Shown piece by piece: positions 25,032-33,875 of a stretch of 43,357 bases of DNA (positions are counted from its first letter, which is position 1; the number at the start of each line of letters is the position of its first letter). Source of the DNA: Nostoc spongiaeforme FACHB-130 (GTDB lineage: Bacteria; Cyanobacteriota; Cyanobacteriia; Cyanobacteriales; Nostocaceae). The notes under the pieces are model-generated. The model was not told where the DNA came from. It ran no database searches and worked only from the letters and a program-made list of their open reading frames with translations. The DNA is taken from contig NZ_JACJTB010000055.1 in the NCBI RefSeq assembly GCF_014698475.1, forward strand, positions 1-43,357, read 5' to 3'. Position numbers and translations under genes: made by a program.

Positions 25032-25245
25032 TATAGCTTTTCCTAGTCTACTGAGGTACAAATTTATCTGTTTCTATCTGCGTTCATCCGCGTTTATCGG
25101 CGGTTAATTATTCTTACTTGTACTTCACTAGAATGAGACAGGACTTACGCAAAATCATGAAAAAACGAACCGCAAAGGGCGCAAAGGACACGAAGTTAAG
25201 AGGATTTGAGAAGGTTCTTGCGTAAGTCCTATGAGAAAAGCTATA
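25032..25245. mobile_element. 116-bp MITE-like element, interrupted copy
   Basis: Removing bases 25139-25230 and one copy of the flanking ATGAGA leaves 116 bp, the same length as the intact inverted copy at 43122-43237, with only scattered differences. Ends are TATAGC...GCTATA with TTTTC inside both. The interior has the repeated ATCGGCGGTTAATTATT motif. It is noncoding. The element is flanked by T/A-rich DNA, consistent with TA target duplication as in IS630-type MITEs, but this is inference. Confidence 0.7.
25139..25230. mobile_element. 92-bp MITE-like element nested in another repeat
   Basis: Perfect 13-bp terminal inverted repeats, AGGACTTACGCAA (25140-25152) and TTGCGTAAGTCCT (25218-25230), bound a noncoding core. 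The insert is flanked by direct ATGAGA copies (25133-25138 and 25231-25236) where the intact copy at 43 kb has a single ATGAGA, as a target-site duplication would give. Related ends occur at 33625, 33859 and 39260. Confidence 0.75.
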
Positions 25246-25298
25246 GCCTTCGTTCGGATAGGCTAGGCTGGCTTCGTTTGTGTAGTCTGATGGGAAGT

Positions 25299-28214
25299 TT
25301 ACTTCGTCTCCATCCAATTTTCTCCGGCGCGGACTTCTACTAGTAATGGCACAGTTAAAGTTACTGCACCTTCCATGACTGATTTAATTTGTGGTTGTAA
25401 TTCTTCCCATTCGTGGGGCGGAACTTCAAACACTAATTCGTCGTGAACTTGCAATAATAAACGTGCTTGATATTGTTTTAAAATTTCATGCAATCTCACC
25501 ATTGCAATTTTGATAATATCCGCACTAGAGCCTTGAATTGGTGCGTTGGCAGCAGAACGCAGTAAGCCAGCATCAAACGCACCTATATTTTTTAATTTAC
25601 TCAAGTCAATATCTTCAGGATTGGTATTTTTTAACTTGCGTAAGCTGTTGGTTTGGAAATCAAAATAACGCCGACGACCGAGGATAGTTTCAACATACCC
25701 TTGTGCGATCGCTTGTTTTTTCACGCTCTCTAAATATGCAAATACTTTAGCATAGCGTTCGTTAAATCGCTTAATAAATTCATTGGCAACATTCTTATCT
25801 ATTCCCGTAGAACGTGAGAATTTCAGCGAACCCATACCATAAATTACACCAAAGTTAATTGTCTTGGCTATTCGGCGTTCATCTGCGGAAACATCTTCTT
25901 TCTCAAATACCAGTCGCGCTGTAACTGTGTGAATATCTTCGTTTTGCTGATATGCTTTCACTAACAATGGTTCTTGACTCAAATGTGCTAAGATTCTCAA
26001 CTCAATTTGTGAGTAGTCAGCAGCAACCATCAAGTAATTTTTTTCTGGTAAAAATGCTTTGCGAATTTGCCGACTAAAAGCAGTTCTAATGGGGATATTT
26101 TGTAAATTTGGGTTGGAAGAAGATAACCTACCAGTTGATGTGGCAGCTTGGTTAAAATCAGTATGCACACGTTGAGTATCTGCACGTACCAACGCAGGTA
26201 AAGCGTCTACATAAGTAGATTTTAATTTAGATAATGTGCGATACTCAATTATCGCCTCGACAAACCCAGTGTTATCAACTTCTAATAGCTTTTCTAAAGT
26301 TGCGGCATCGGTAGAATAACCAGTTTGAATCTTGCGAGAATATTTAGTACTTAATCCTAACTTTTCAAACAAGATTTGGCTTAATTTTTTCGGAGAACCT
26401 AAGTTAAATTTTTCGCCAGCAATTTCAGTTGCCGTCTCTTCGATTCTTTTTAAATCTACTTCTAAATGTTTTGAGAGTTCTTGCAAATAACCAGAATCAA
26501 TGCTGACACCTGTATATTCCATCTCTGTAAGAACGGCTTCTAATGGCTGTTCTACTTCTAGTAATAATTTTGATAAAGCTGGAAATTTATCCAGTTCTTC
26601 GCGCAATTTTTCTACTAATTGCCATGTAGCATAAACTTGGAAACAACAATAATTGGCGACAGCCGAAATATCTAAGTCAGCAATGGTTTTACCTTTAGGA
26701 ACTAATTCGGCATAATTTTGAATAGATAAGCCTAAATATCGTAAAGCTAAATCAGTTAAATTATGGCTAGTATCGGGATTTAAAACATAACTAGCCAGCA
26801 TTGGGTCAAAGACAATTCCGGCTAAGTTGATTCCTTGACAGCGAAATACTAAGCGGTCAAATTTACCGTTTTGAAATGTCTTCGGATAATTAGCACTTTC
26901 TAAAATGGGACGTAGTGCTGCAAGTGCTGTTTCTGGATTTAAATTTTCCCCGTTTTTATGCGCCAGGGGAATATATGCTGATTCATCTGGTTGCGTTCCC
27001 CAACAACAACCAATTCCGACTAAAGCTGCATCTCGCGGTTCTAAATCACTGGTTTCTGTGTCCCAAGCCACTGGGTTTGTAGGGTCAGTAAATTGTTGCA
27101 ATATATTGACCAACTCAGTCAGTTTAGCTTCACTATTAATTATCCGTGGCTGAATTTCTGAAACTGGTTGCTGTTGATATGCGGCTGTTTCAGCAGCAGT
27201 AAAAAACGATAAATCATCACCATCATTATCTGTGCTTTGTGGTTCTACATTTACAGGAGTTTCTGTAACTTCACCACCAAATTTCTGCTGAAGTTCGTTG
27301 ACCTTCTTTAAAAAGGTATTGAACTCTAGTTTTTCTAAAATAGGAGTAAGGACACTTGTATCAAATCCAGTTAATTTGCAGTTGTCTAAGTTAACTTCTA
27401 GAGGTACTTCAGTGACTATTTGTGCTAAATATTGCGACTTTTTAGCATCCTCTTGACCTTCGGTAAGTTTTTTTTGCGTCGCGCCTTTAATTTCCGCTAG
27501 TGCAGCATAAATATTATCCAAAGAACCATAGGTATTTAATAGCTGAACTGCCGTTTTTTCACCTATGCCTTTTACCCCAGGAATATTATCTGATTTATCA
27601 CCACACAAGGCTTTATAATCGACGATTTGTGTAGGTAATACGCCTAATTTTTCTTTAACTTGTTCTACACTAAATTCTGTGATGCTATTTGTGGCGCGTT
27701 TGAGTGCATCGGGACTAAAGTTTAAAACGGTAATTTCTTTGTCTGGGTCAATGAGTTGAAATAAATCGCGATCGCCTGTTAAAATTTTCACCTTATACCC
27801 AGCCGCCGTGGCTTTTTGCGCTAAGGTTCCCAACACATCATCAGCTTCGTAACCAGGCGCAGTAAAAATCTTCAGGTTCAAGCCTTCGAGTAATTCATGC
27901 AGATTTTTTAAATCAGGAACAAAGTCTTCTGGTGTTCCCGGACGGTCGGCTTTGTATGTATCGTCAGCTTCGTGGCGGAAAGTCGGTAAACCCAAATCAA
28001 ATGCAACCGCCATTGCTTGTGGCTGTTGTGTTGTCATCACTTCCAGCAAAGATTTGAGAAAACCAAAGCACACACTCGTCGGTATCCCGGTTTTAGTTCG
28101 CAGTCCGCCATCTCGTCCTTTGGCGAAAGCAAAATAAGAACGAAATGCTAAAGAATGTCCATCAACTAAGATGAATGTGGGGCGTGTTGTAGTTAAAGTA
28201 GAATTTTTAGACAT
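25299..28214 (-). CDS. polA: DNA polymerase I
   Basis: The protein has 971 residues and is a full three-domain Pol I. The 5'-3' exonuclease (10-310) has GYEADDVLGTLA and the helix-hairpin-helix GVKGIGEKTA (213-222). The 3'-5' exonuclease-like domain (about 350-560) keeps the DTE motif (385-387), suggesting proofreading is retained. The polymerase domain (about 580-971) has motif A DYSQIELRI with Asp733, motif B RRIAKTINFGVIYG (from 780) with the dNTP-selective Phe, and motif C HDELVFEVP (924-932). It removes RNA primers and fills gaps in repair. It is a single minus-strand gene; an MSKNS start is well placed before the conserved FILVDGHSLAFR. Confidence 0.97.
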   Translation of the reverse strand: MSKNSTLTTTRPTFILVDGHSLAFRSYFAFAKGRDGGLRTKTGIPTSVCFGFLKSLLEVMTTQQPQAMAVAFDLGLPTFRHEADDTYKADRPGTPEDFVPDLKNLHELLEGLNLKIFTAPGYEADDVLGTLAQKATAAGYKVKILTGDRDLFQLIDPDKEITVLNFSPDALKRATNSITEFSVEQVKEKLGVLPTQIVDYKALCGDKSDNIPGVKGIGEKTAVQLLNTYGSLDNIYAALAEIKGATQKKLTEGQEDAKKSQYLAQIVTEVPLEVNLDNCKLTGFDTSVLTPILEKLEFNTFLKKVNELQQKFGGEVTETPVNVEPQSTDNDGDDLSFFTAAETAAYQQQPVSEIQPRIINSEAKLTELVNILQQFTDPTNPVAWDTETSDLEPRDAALVGIGCCWGTQPDESAYIPLAHKNGENLNPETALAALRPILESANYPKTFQNGKFDRLVFRCQGINLAGIVFDPMLASYVLNPDTSHNLTDLALRYLGLSIQNYAELVPKGKTIADLDISAVANYCCFQVYATWQLVEKLREELDKFPALSKLLLEVEQPLEAVLTEMEYTGVSIDSGYLQELSKHLEVDLKRIEETATEIAGEKFNLGSPKKLSQILFEKLGLSTKYSRKIQTGYSTDAATLEKLLEVDNTGFVEAIIEYRTLSKLKSTYVDALPALVRADTQRVHTDFNQAATSTGRLSSSNPNLQNIPIRTAFSRQIRKAFLPEKNYLMVAADYSQIELRILAHLSQEPLLVKAYQQNEDIHTVTARLVFEKEDVSADERRIAKTINFGVIYGMGSLKFSRSTGIDKNVANEFIKRFNERYAKVFAYLESVKKQAIAQGYVETILGRRRYFDFQTNSLRKLKNTNPEDIDLSKLKNIGAFDAGLLRSAANAPIQGSSADIIKIAMVRLHEILKQYQARLLLQVHDELVFEVPPHEWEELQPQIKSVMEGAVTLTVPLLVEVRAGENWMETK

Positions 28215-28410
28215 ATTTATATTGTAGCGAATAATGGGAAATTAAATAGTTTGTTAGTCAGGAATATGGGATAAATTTAACCGCAGATGAACGCGGATGT
28301 ACGCTGATTTTTTTGATTATTATCTGACGTTTATTGTAATATTTCACATAATAATTTATTTGTCATTCCAATATTTATCCCTCAGCCGAATTTACTTGCA
28401 TTCTGAGTAA

Positions 28411-28537
28411 TATAGCAGTCCTAAATCATTTGTAAAATTTCTATATCTCTTTCTTCTTTCTTAGCTTTGCGTCCTTTGCGTCCTTTGCGGTTCGTTTCCT
28501 TATCTATATTTCTCACGACTCATTGAGGATTACTATA
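28411..28537. repeat. dispersed intergenic repeat, compact copy
   Basis: This is the uninterrupted counterpart of 23478-23802. The centre is a small tandem of CTTTGCGTC units. It begins TATAGCAGTCC and ends GGATTACTATA; these ends are themselves weakly inverted (TATAG/CTATA). Confidence 0.6.
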
Positions 28538-28721
28538 ACTCCTAACTACTTTAGTGATTTTTGCAGTCTTCTTCTAGATATAAATATTATTTATTCCCTT
28601 AGTCAGAAGAGTTTTTTGATTCTCCTCTCTAAAGTAAACCCAGATAGAGAGATTTTTGACAATAGCAATCATATCTTATTAGTGAATTGATTGATAACGG
28701 TTTTATCTGCTGATAAAAAAC

Positions 28722-28765
28722 ATCGGCGTACCCTTCGGGAAGCCGCTATCGCGTCTATATCGGCG
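28722..28765. repeat. small dispersed repeat with 7-bp flanking duplication
   Basis: A 30-bp GC-rich unit (28729-28758, starting TACCCTTCGGGAAGCCGC) is bracketed by direct ATCGGCG copies at 28722-28728 and 28759-28765. The host sequence resembles the 116-bp element. The unit matches the type described as small dispersed repeats in Nostoc, and a sister unit lies at 23542-23570. Confidence 0.6.
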
Positions 28766-28859
28766 TTTATCGGCGGTTAATTATTTTTATCTCATCACTG
28801 ACTACAAATTTTATATCAACATCCAATAATTGCAATTATTTTAAGTTAGGAAAACAATT

Positions 28860-30752
28860 ATGACTACACAAGAAGAATTGCATCAATGGTATGAATTAGC
28901 CCAACAGTTGCGTGTTGATAGTATTCGCGCCACCACAATTGCGGGTTCTGGTCATCCGACATCATCTATGTCGGCGGCGGATGTGATGGCGGTTTTACTG
29001 ACTAAATATTTTCACTACGATTTTGAGCATCCCAAAAACCCGAATAACGATCGCCTGATTTTTTCTAAAGGTCACGCTGCACCATTGCTTTATTCTATGT
29101 ACAAAGCCGCAGGTGTGATTAACGATGAAGAATTGCGATCGCTGCGAAAATTGGGTAGTCGTTTAGAAGGTCATCCCACACCCATTTTACCTTGGGTGGA
29201 TGTGGCAACTGGTTCTCTAGGGCAAGGCTTACCCATTGCTGTGGGGTTAGCTTTAGCCGGAAAATATCTCGACCAACTTCCCTATCATGTCTGGGTGTTA
29301 CTGGGAGATAGTGAAACCGCCGAAGGTTCGGTTTGGGAAGCCTTTGACCATGCTGCACACTATACCTTAGATAATTTAATTGCCATTATTGATGTCAACC
29401 GCTTGGGTCAACGGGGGCAAACGGAATTAGGCTGGAATACGCAAGCATACTCTCATCGTGCGAAAGCCTTTGGTTGGCAAGCCATAGAAATTGATGGTCA
29501 TGATTTTACCCAAATAGATCATGCCATGAATGCCGCGATCGCCGTTAACGATCGCCCGACAGTAATTATCGCCCGTACCAAGAAAGGTCAAGGTGTGGCT
29601 ACTTTAGAAGATTTAGGCGGTTGGCATGGTAAAGCTTTAAAACCGGAACAAGAAGAACAAGCAATTGCCGAATTAGGCGGTGAACGTCAGATAATTATCC
29701 AAGTTCATCAACCAGATACCCAAGAGCCGGTTCCTACGGGTAAGCCCCAACCCCTGCAACTTCCTAGTTATGAAAAAGACACAAAAGTAGCGACACGTCG
29801 GGCTTATGGCGATGCTTTAAAAGCGTTAGGCAATTCTCAACCAGATGTAGTTGCCCTTGATGCTGAGGTCAGTAATTCCACGTATGTCGAAGACTTTGCC
29901 GAAGCCTTTCCCGAACGCTACTTTGAAATGTACATAGCCGAACAACAAATGATTGCGGCGGCGGTGGGTTTGCAAGTCAGAAAATATAAACCCTTTGCTT
30001 CTACCTTTGCTGCCTTTTTAACCCGCGCCTACGATTTTATCAGGATGGCGGCTGTGTCTCGCGCCAACATTAAATTAATGGGTTCCCACGCTGGTGTATC
30101 TATCGGTCAAGATGGCGCTTCCCAAATGGGATTAGAAGATTTAGCGGCTTTTCGGGCTGTGTGGAGTAGTACTGTATTGTACCCCAGCGACGCAAATCAA
30201 ACCGCCAAATTAGTAGCGCAAATGAGCGATCGCCAAGGTATTGTTTACTTACGTACAACCCGCGAAGCTACACCTGTAATTTACGATGCAGATGCAGAAT
30301 TTCCCATTGGTGGTAGCAAAGTTATCCGCAGTTCTGACCAAGACCAAGCCACCATCATCGGTGCGGGGATTACCTTACATGAAGCCCTCAAAGCTTATGA
30401 ACAACTGAAAAACGCCGGGATCACAGTCCGCACTATCGATGCTTACTCAGTCAAACCCATTGATGTGTCAACCCTACATCAAGCTGCACAAGACACCGAA
30501 GGTAACTTAGTCGTAGTTGAAGATCATTGGCTAGAGGGCGGATTAGGTGCGGCGGTGTTGGATGCTTTCGCTGGTGTTGGGGAAATGCCAACTTACGAAG
30601 GGCCGCAACTACAACTGATCAAATTAGCCGTGAGTGAAATGCCCACATCAGGAACCCCAGAAGAATTACTCCACGCCGCCAAAATCGATGCTGATGCCAT
30701 AATTGCCGCAGTGCGATCGCTAGTTAAACATCCACTGAGTACGAAGTGCTAA
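28860..30752 (+). CDS. tkt: transketolase, single-chain animal-like type
   Basis: The protein has 630 residues. TPP-binding parts are SGHP with His32, SKGHAAP with His72, GSLGQG (118-123) and GDSETAEGS (from 149; most transketolases have GDGE.SEG). The pyrimidine domain has YIAEQQMIAAAVGL with the cofactor-activating Glu, and the C-terminal domain follows. The reaction transfers two-carbon ketol groups between sugar phosphates. The N-terminus (SIRATTIAGSGHPTSSMSAA) and VNRLGQ block resemble human-type transketolase much more than the about 670-residue Calvin-cycle enzyme of cyanobacteria. It is therefore probably a second, special-purpose transketolase. Its substrate is not predictable. Confidence 0.88.
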   Translation: MTTQEELHQWYELAQQLRVDSIRATTIAGSGHPTSSMSAADVMAVLLTKYFHYDFEHPKNPNNDRLIFSKGHAAPLLYSMYKAAGVINDEELRSLRKLGSRLEGHPTPILPWVDVATGSLGQGLPIAVGLALAGKYLDQLPYHVWVLLGDSETAEGSVWEAFDHAAHYTLDNLIAIIDVNRLGQRGQTELGWNTQAYSHRAKAFGWQAIEIDGHDFTQIDHAMNAAIAVNDRPTVIIARTKKGQGVATLEDLGGWHGKALKPEQEEQAIAELGGERQIIIQVHQPDTQEPVPTGKPQPLQLPSYEKDTKVATRRAYGDALKALGNSQPDVVALDAEVSNSTYVEDFAEAFPERYFEMYIAEQQMIAAAVGLQVRKYKPFASTFAAFLTRAYDFIRMAAVSRANIKLMGSHAGVSIGQDGASQMGLEDLAAFRAVWSSTVLYPSDANQTAKLVAQMSDRQGIVYLRTTREATPVIYDADAEFPIGGSKVIRSSDQDQATIIGAGITLHEALKAYEQLKNAGITVRTIDAYSVKPIDVSTLHQAAQDTEGNLVVVEDHWLEGGLGAAVLDAFAGVGEMPTYEGPQLQLIKLAVSEMPTSGTPEELLHAAKIDADAIIAAVRSLVKHPLSTKC

Positions 30753-30779
30753 GTGGGATTAGACAAGGTAGAACGATTG

Positions 30780-30797
30780 CTTCCTTGTCTCCCTTGT
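30780..30797. repeat. 9-bp short tandem repeat
   Basis: Two units, CTTCCTTGT and CTCCCTTGT, are followed by a partial third. Same family as 17969 and 42111. It lies between convergent genes. Confidence 0.45.
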
Positions 30798-30825
30798 CCT
30801 TGTTGAATCTATCTATTAAAATTCA

Positions 30826-31971
30826 TTAGGGATTTTGTGAGTTATGATTACCCAAATACTTAGCTTTTAATTCTTCTAATTCTTGATCTATTTCGCTGTT
30901 ACTTGTAGGTGGCGATGTGGTATTTTTCGGCTTTACTTGATTTGGTTGAGATTTCCCACCCATAAATTGAGTTTTTAATTCTTCTAATTCTAAATCAATT
31001 TGGCTTGGCGTTTGACTCACAACTTGAGGTGGTAAAGTTGGCGAGGACTGCACCTGGGATTTGACAGGGATATGTGGTTTATTTATTGGCGGAGATTGGG
31101 TATTTAAGTCTTGTAGAACTTCATCTACTTTTTGATAACGTCTAGCGGGAATGCTTTCTAGCATTTTATTGAGAATGCAACTTAAATGAGGACTCACAGG
31201 AGTAGCTAAATATTGTTGCCAATCCCAAGTATCACTATTAGCATCATAAGAATCAAAAGGCGATCGCCCAGTTAATAAATTAATACAAGTCGCTCCCAAA
31301 CTATAAATATCACTGCCAAAAATTGCTCTACCTCTAATTTGTTCTGGTGCAACATATTCTGGACTACCAATACTAGTACCAGTGTGATTTAAAGCTGTAC
31401 CCGTTGCCGACTTCGCTGCACCAAAATCGACTAAAACTAGTTTGCTATCGCTCTCACGTAAAATAATATTTTCTGGTTTAATATCACGGTGAATTACTTG
31501 CCTAGCATGACAAAACTGCAACACCAATAATAAATCATGCAAGAGTTGATAAATCTGCGTTTCGCTAAAAGTCCCATGTTGGGATAATTCCTGCGCTAAA
31601 TTTAACCCATTAATAAATTCTTGCACCAAATACTGCCGATCATCTTGCGTAAAATATGCCAAAAGTTCCGGGATTTGTGGATGTTTACCTAATTCATCCA
31701 ACTGCACAGCTTCTTGGTTAAATAACTCCACCGCTTTTTTGACTGTGTTTGTACCTTGGGCTTGCGGATAAAATTGCTTAATCACACAGCGCGGTTTTGA
31801 GGGTTTATCTTCATCGACAGCTAAAAAGGTTCTGCCAAAACCACCTTGTCCTATCGGACGAATGGCACGATAGCGTTCTTTGAGAAGAAGCTTAGAACCA
31901 CAAGTCGTACAGAACTTAACATCAGTTGGATTTTCTGGTTTGGGACACCGAGGATTAAGGCAGTAGCTCAT
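30826..31971 (-). CDS. Ser/Thr protein kinase with N-terminal zinc ribbon
   Basis: The protein has 381 residues. Four Cys at 4, 9, 21 and 24 form a zinc-ribbon-like head. The kinase domain (about 34-295) has the Gly loop GQGGFG (41-46), ATP Lys65, catalytic HRDIKPEN (161-168), DFG (182-184) and APEQ. The C-terminal 90 residues are Pro/Ser/Gln-rich and disordered. They contain two copies of a short motif, IDLELEELKTQFMGG and IDQELEELKAKYLGN, about 36 residues apart. There is no membrane segment, so it is cytoplasmic. Zinc-head kinases of this layout are common in filamentous cyanobacteria. Target unknown. Confidence 0.9.
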   Translation of the reverse strand: MSYCLNPRCPKPENPTDVKFCTTCGSKLLLKERYRAIRPIGQGGFGRTFLAVDEDKPSKPRCVIKQFYPQAQGTNTVKKAVELFNQEAVQLDELGKHPQIPELLAYFTQDDRQYLVQEFINGLNLAQELSQHGTFSETQIYQLLHDLLLVLQFCHARQVIHRDIKPENIILRESDSKLVLVDFGAAKSATGTALNHTGTSIGSPEYVAPEQIRGRAIFGSDIYSLGATCINLLTGRSPFDSYDANSDTWDWQQYLATPVSPHLSCILNKMLESIPARRYQKVDEVLQDLNTQSPPINKPHIPVKSQVQSSPTLPPQVVSQTPSQIDLELEELKTQFMGGKSQPNQVKPKNTTSPPTSNSEIDQELEELKAKYLGNHNSQNP

Positions 31972-32213
31972 GCGTTGCGAACTGAGGGAGACTTGTTTTT
32001 ATTGTCCCTTTTACTTGACAGAAGAGTGTTGATATTTGCTAAATGTAAACTCAAATATAGGAAGCTGGTTTGATTTTTGAAATTCTCTGTAAAGGCTGGG
32101 AGTGGGGAGTAGGGAAGTAGGGAGTAGGAAACAGCATTTTTTGGGCGTACTGTATTTTTCCTTCAAATTAAATGCGAGTCCCATAACTGCTAATTTTCCC
32201 TTTGGAGAATAAT

Positions 32214-32447
32214 TTATGCCGCTTTCTCCTGTTGATTCAGCACCTGTAACCAATTAATCAGCCTTTGGCGTTGTGCCTCACATACTTTGATACTTGCCGA
32301 ACGTAGTGTCTGGCGAGGAAAGATTTCTCGTAAGTCAGCCACCATTTCTAGAGTTTCACAAACCTCTAAACATTCGGCGATGTAATCAATTGATTCCATT
32401 TTCAGCCATTCGGGAGTCGCTTCCAAGTCGCAAATGTGATAATTCAT
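32214..32447 (-). CDS. small hypothetical cyanobacterial protein
   Basis: The protein has 77 residues, acidic N-terminal half (MNYHICDLEATPEWL) and a basic helical C-terminal half. It is predicted mostly alpha-helical, with no signal or membrane part. Its ATG at 32447 is followed by reasonable codon use and no competing frame is better. I do not recognise a domain. It lies 242 bp upstream of the kinase gene on the same strand. Confidence 0.6.
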   Translation of the reverse strand: MNYHICDLEATPEWLKMESIDYIAECLEVCETLEMVADLREIFPRQTLRSASIKVCEAQRQRLINWLQVLNQQEKAA

Positions 32448-32796
32448 AGTTTGATGTTTGGACTAGGCGATCGCTTTATACTTAAACAGTATTTGTTTAA
32501 ATTAATACTATTAAATCAGAAAAAACTTAATCACTTACATTATTTTCAGAATAAACCAAATTATAGCAAAGTGCTGAGTACTGAATAAAAACTCTGTATT
32601 CTCAGGAGTTGCAGCCATCAACATAGCTCTAACAGATGCTTTAATTTTGATAAATCATCGTCAAAAGTTGCAGGAGACAATTCATCTTGTATTTATACAA
32701 CGCCATAATTCTTCAAGTAACTTTTGCAATCTCATACGTAAAACCCCATACTCTAGATGTATCCATAATTAATGCCAACCTTTGCCACTAAGCCAA
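32448..32796. other. divergent intergenic region
   Basis: The gap is 349 bp, A/T-rich, with one HIP1 octamer near 32468. No gene, terminator or strong repeat is visible. It must hold promoters for the flanking small genes. Confidence 0.4.
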
Positions 32797-33624
32797 ATGT
32801 ATAACAACAATCTGCCTTTTTCTTCTACCCCTGGCTCACTGGAAATTCGCTATGGAAATTACTTCAACTATGCAATGCCGAGTGGTTGGCGAGTGGTTGA
32901 GGATGGCCAGTTTGCTGTTGTCTTAGTTTCCCCAGACAATGCAGCTTTGACAATTATGGTAGGAAATTCTGGACTGCCTGTAAACTACAATCCTGGGCAG
33001 TTTGTGTATGAGAAACTCATGGCAATGCAGCCTTATGACCTCAGAATCAGTCAGCCCCGCCCAGCGCAACCAATTGCGGGATGTTCCGTTGCTTATGAGT
33101 TTGATTGCACATACATACACAATGGTATTTTTTGCCAAGGCATAGCTAAATGTAGTGTGGCATATAGCTACAACATTTGTACAATGGTGATGACTTGTGC
33201 TGCCTCCCATCAACCACAGTGGCCTCATTATGCTTCATGGTTGCCCCAAGTCGCCTCTCAAGTTTCCGCCACCAACGGGGCTGCGTTTGGAATGCAAGGA
33301 GTTATGGCGCAGAACCTCCAAATTTCCCAAGTTGAAGGACAGAGATATCGAGAATACCGCGAATGGTCGCAACATACTTGGGATGAAGTCACCCGTCAAC
33401 GCCATGAGTCGATAGACCGTCAAAATTTCCAGTTCCGCGAGAACTTGGGTAATGTGACAACTTGGACAAATCCTTATGGTTATCCCATTGTTGAGTTACC
33501 CACAAACCACAATTACTATTGGATCAATCGGCAAGGACAGATATACGGTACGAATGACTATGGTGAAAATCCCAATGTTGGTTCGACTCAAGATTGGGTA
33601 AGGATGAATCGATATCAACCATAA
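32797..33624 (+). CDS. hypothetical protein with a Mog1/PsbP-like N-terminal half
   Basis: The protein has 275 residues from ATG 32797 (TTG 32782 would add five). There is no signal peptide. Residues about 15-150 read like the Mog1/PsbP/DUF1795 fold: a strand pair around YAMPSGWRVVEDGQFAVVLVSPDNAALTIMV followed by an amphipathic helix and more strands. Several Cys (four to five, 95-140) are present. Residues about 170-275 are polar and rich in Arg, Asn, Tyr and Trp, with a helix QRYREYREWSQHTWDEVTRQR and a C-terminal beta part. This two-part layout is seen in uncharacterised bacterial proteins. Function unknown; the fold is inference. Confidence 0.65.
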   Translation: MYNNNLPFSSTPGSLEIRYGNYFNYAMPSGWRVVEDGQFAVVLVSPDNAALTIMVGNSGLPVNYNPGQFVYEKLMAMQPYDLRISQPRPAQPIAGCSVAYEFDCTYIHNGIFCQGIAKCSVAYSYNICTMVMTCAASHQPQWPHYASWLPQVASQVSATNGAAFGMQGVMAQNLQISQVEGQRYREYREWSQHTWDEVTRQRHESIDRQNFQFRENLGNVTTWTNPYGYPIVELPTNHNYYWINRQGQIYGTNDYGENPNVGSTQDWVRMNRYQP

Positions 33625-33870
33625 AGACTTACGCATAAAAACGAAAAATCAAGGGTTCTGGCGAGGGTACAAGGGTGTAGGGGTATAGGGCAATACAGTT
33701 CAGTTAAGCATTTCTTCCTTCTCTTTGCGTCCTTGGCGTTCTTGGCGGTTCGTTAAAAAATCTGACTTTGATCAAGAGTTTTAGCCTTAAGTGAACCGTA
33801 TTGGGGTATAGGGGTGTGTTCCCATCTGTACACCCCCATTCTCAACAAACAACCTTTGTGAGTAAGTCCT
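33624..33870. repeat. MITE-like repeat with AGGACTTAC-type ends
   Basis: The left end AAGACTTACGCA and right end TGAGTAAGTCCT are imperfect inverted repeats related to the perfect ones of the 92-bp element at 25139. The core has GGTGTAGGGGTATAGGG-like and CTTTGCGTCCTTGGCG-like stretches. It fills nearly the whole gap between convergent genes and has no coding capacity. Confidence 0.5.
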
Positions 33871-33875
33871 AAGAA

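Larger units (their letters stand above)
28215..28859. other. repeat-rich divergent region between polA and the transketolase gene
   Basis: The gap is 645 bp without a gene. It holds a second copy of the dispersed repeat (28411-28537), fragments related to the 116-bp element (near 28279 and 28763-28785) and a small dispersed repeat with flanking duplication (28722-28765). Both polA and transketolase promoters must lie here. The transketolase start follows TTAGGAAAAC, a plausible AGGA ribosome site. Confidence 0.55.

Noticed and set aside
32011-32253. Minus-strand frame of 80 codons
   Set aside because: It overlaps the end of the small 77-residue gene and passes through intergenic low-complexity sequence; no domain or ribosome site.
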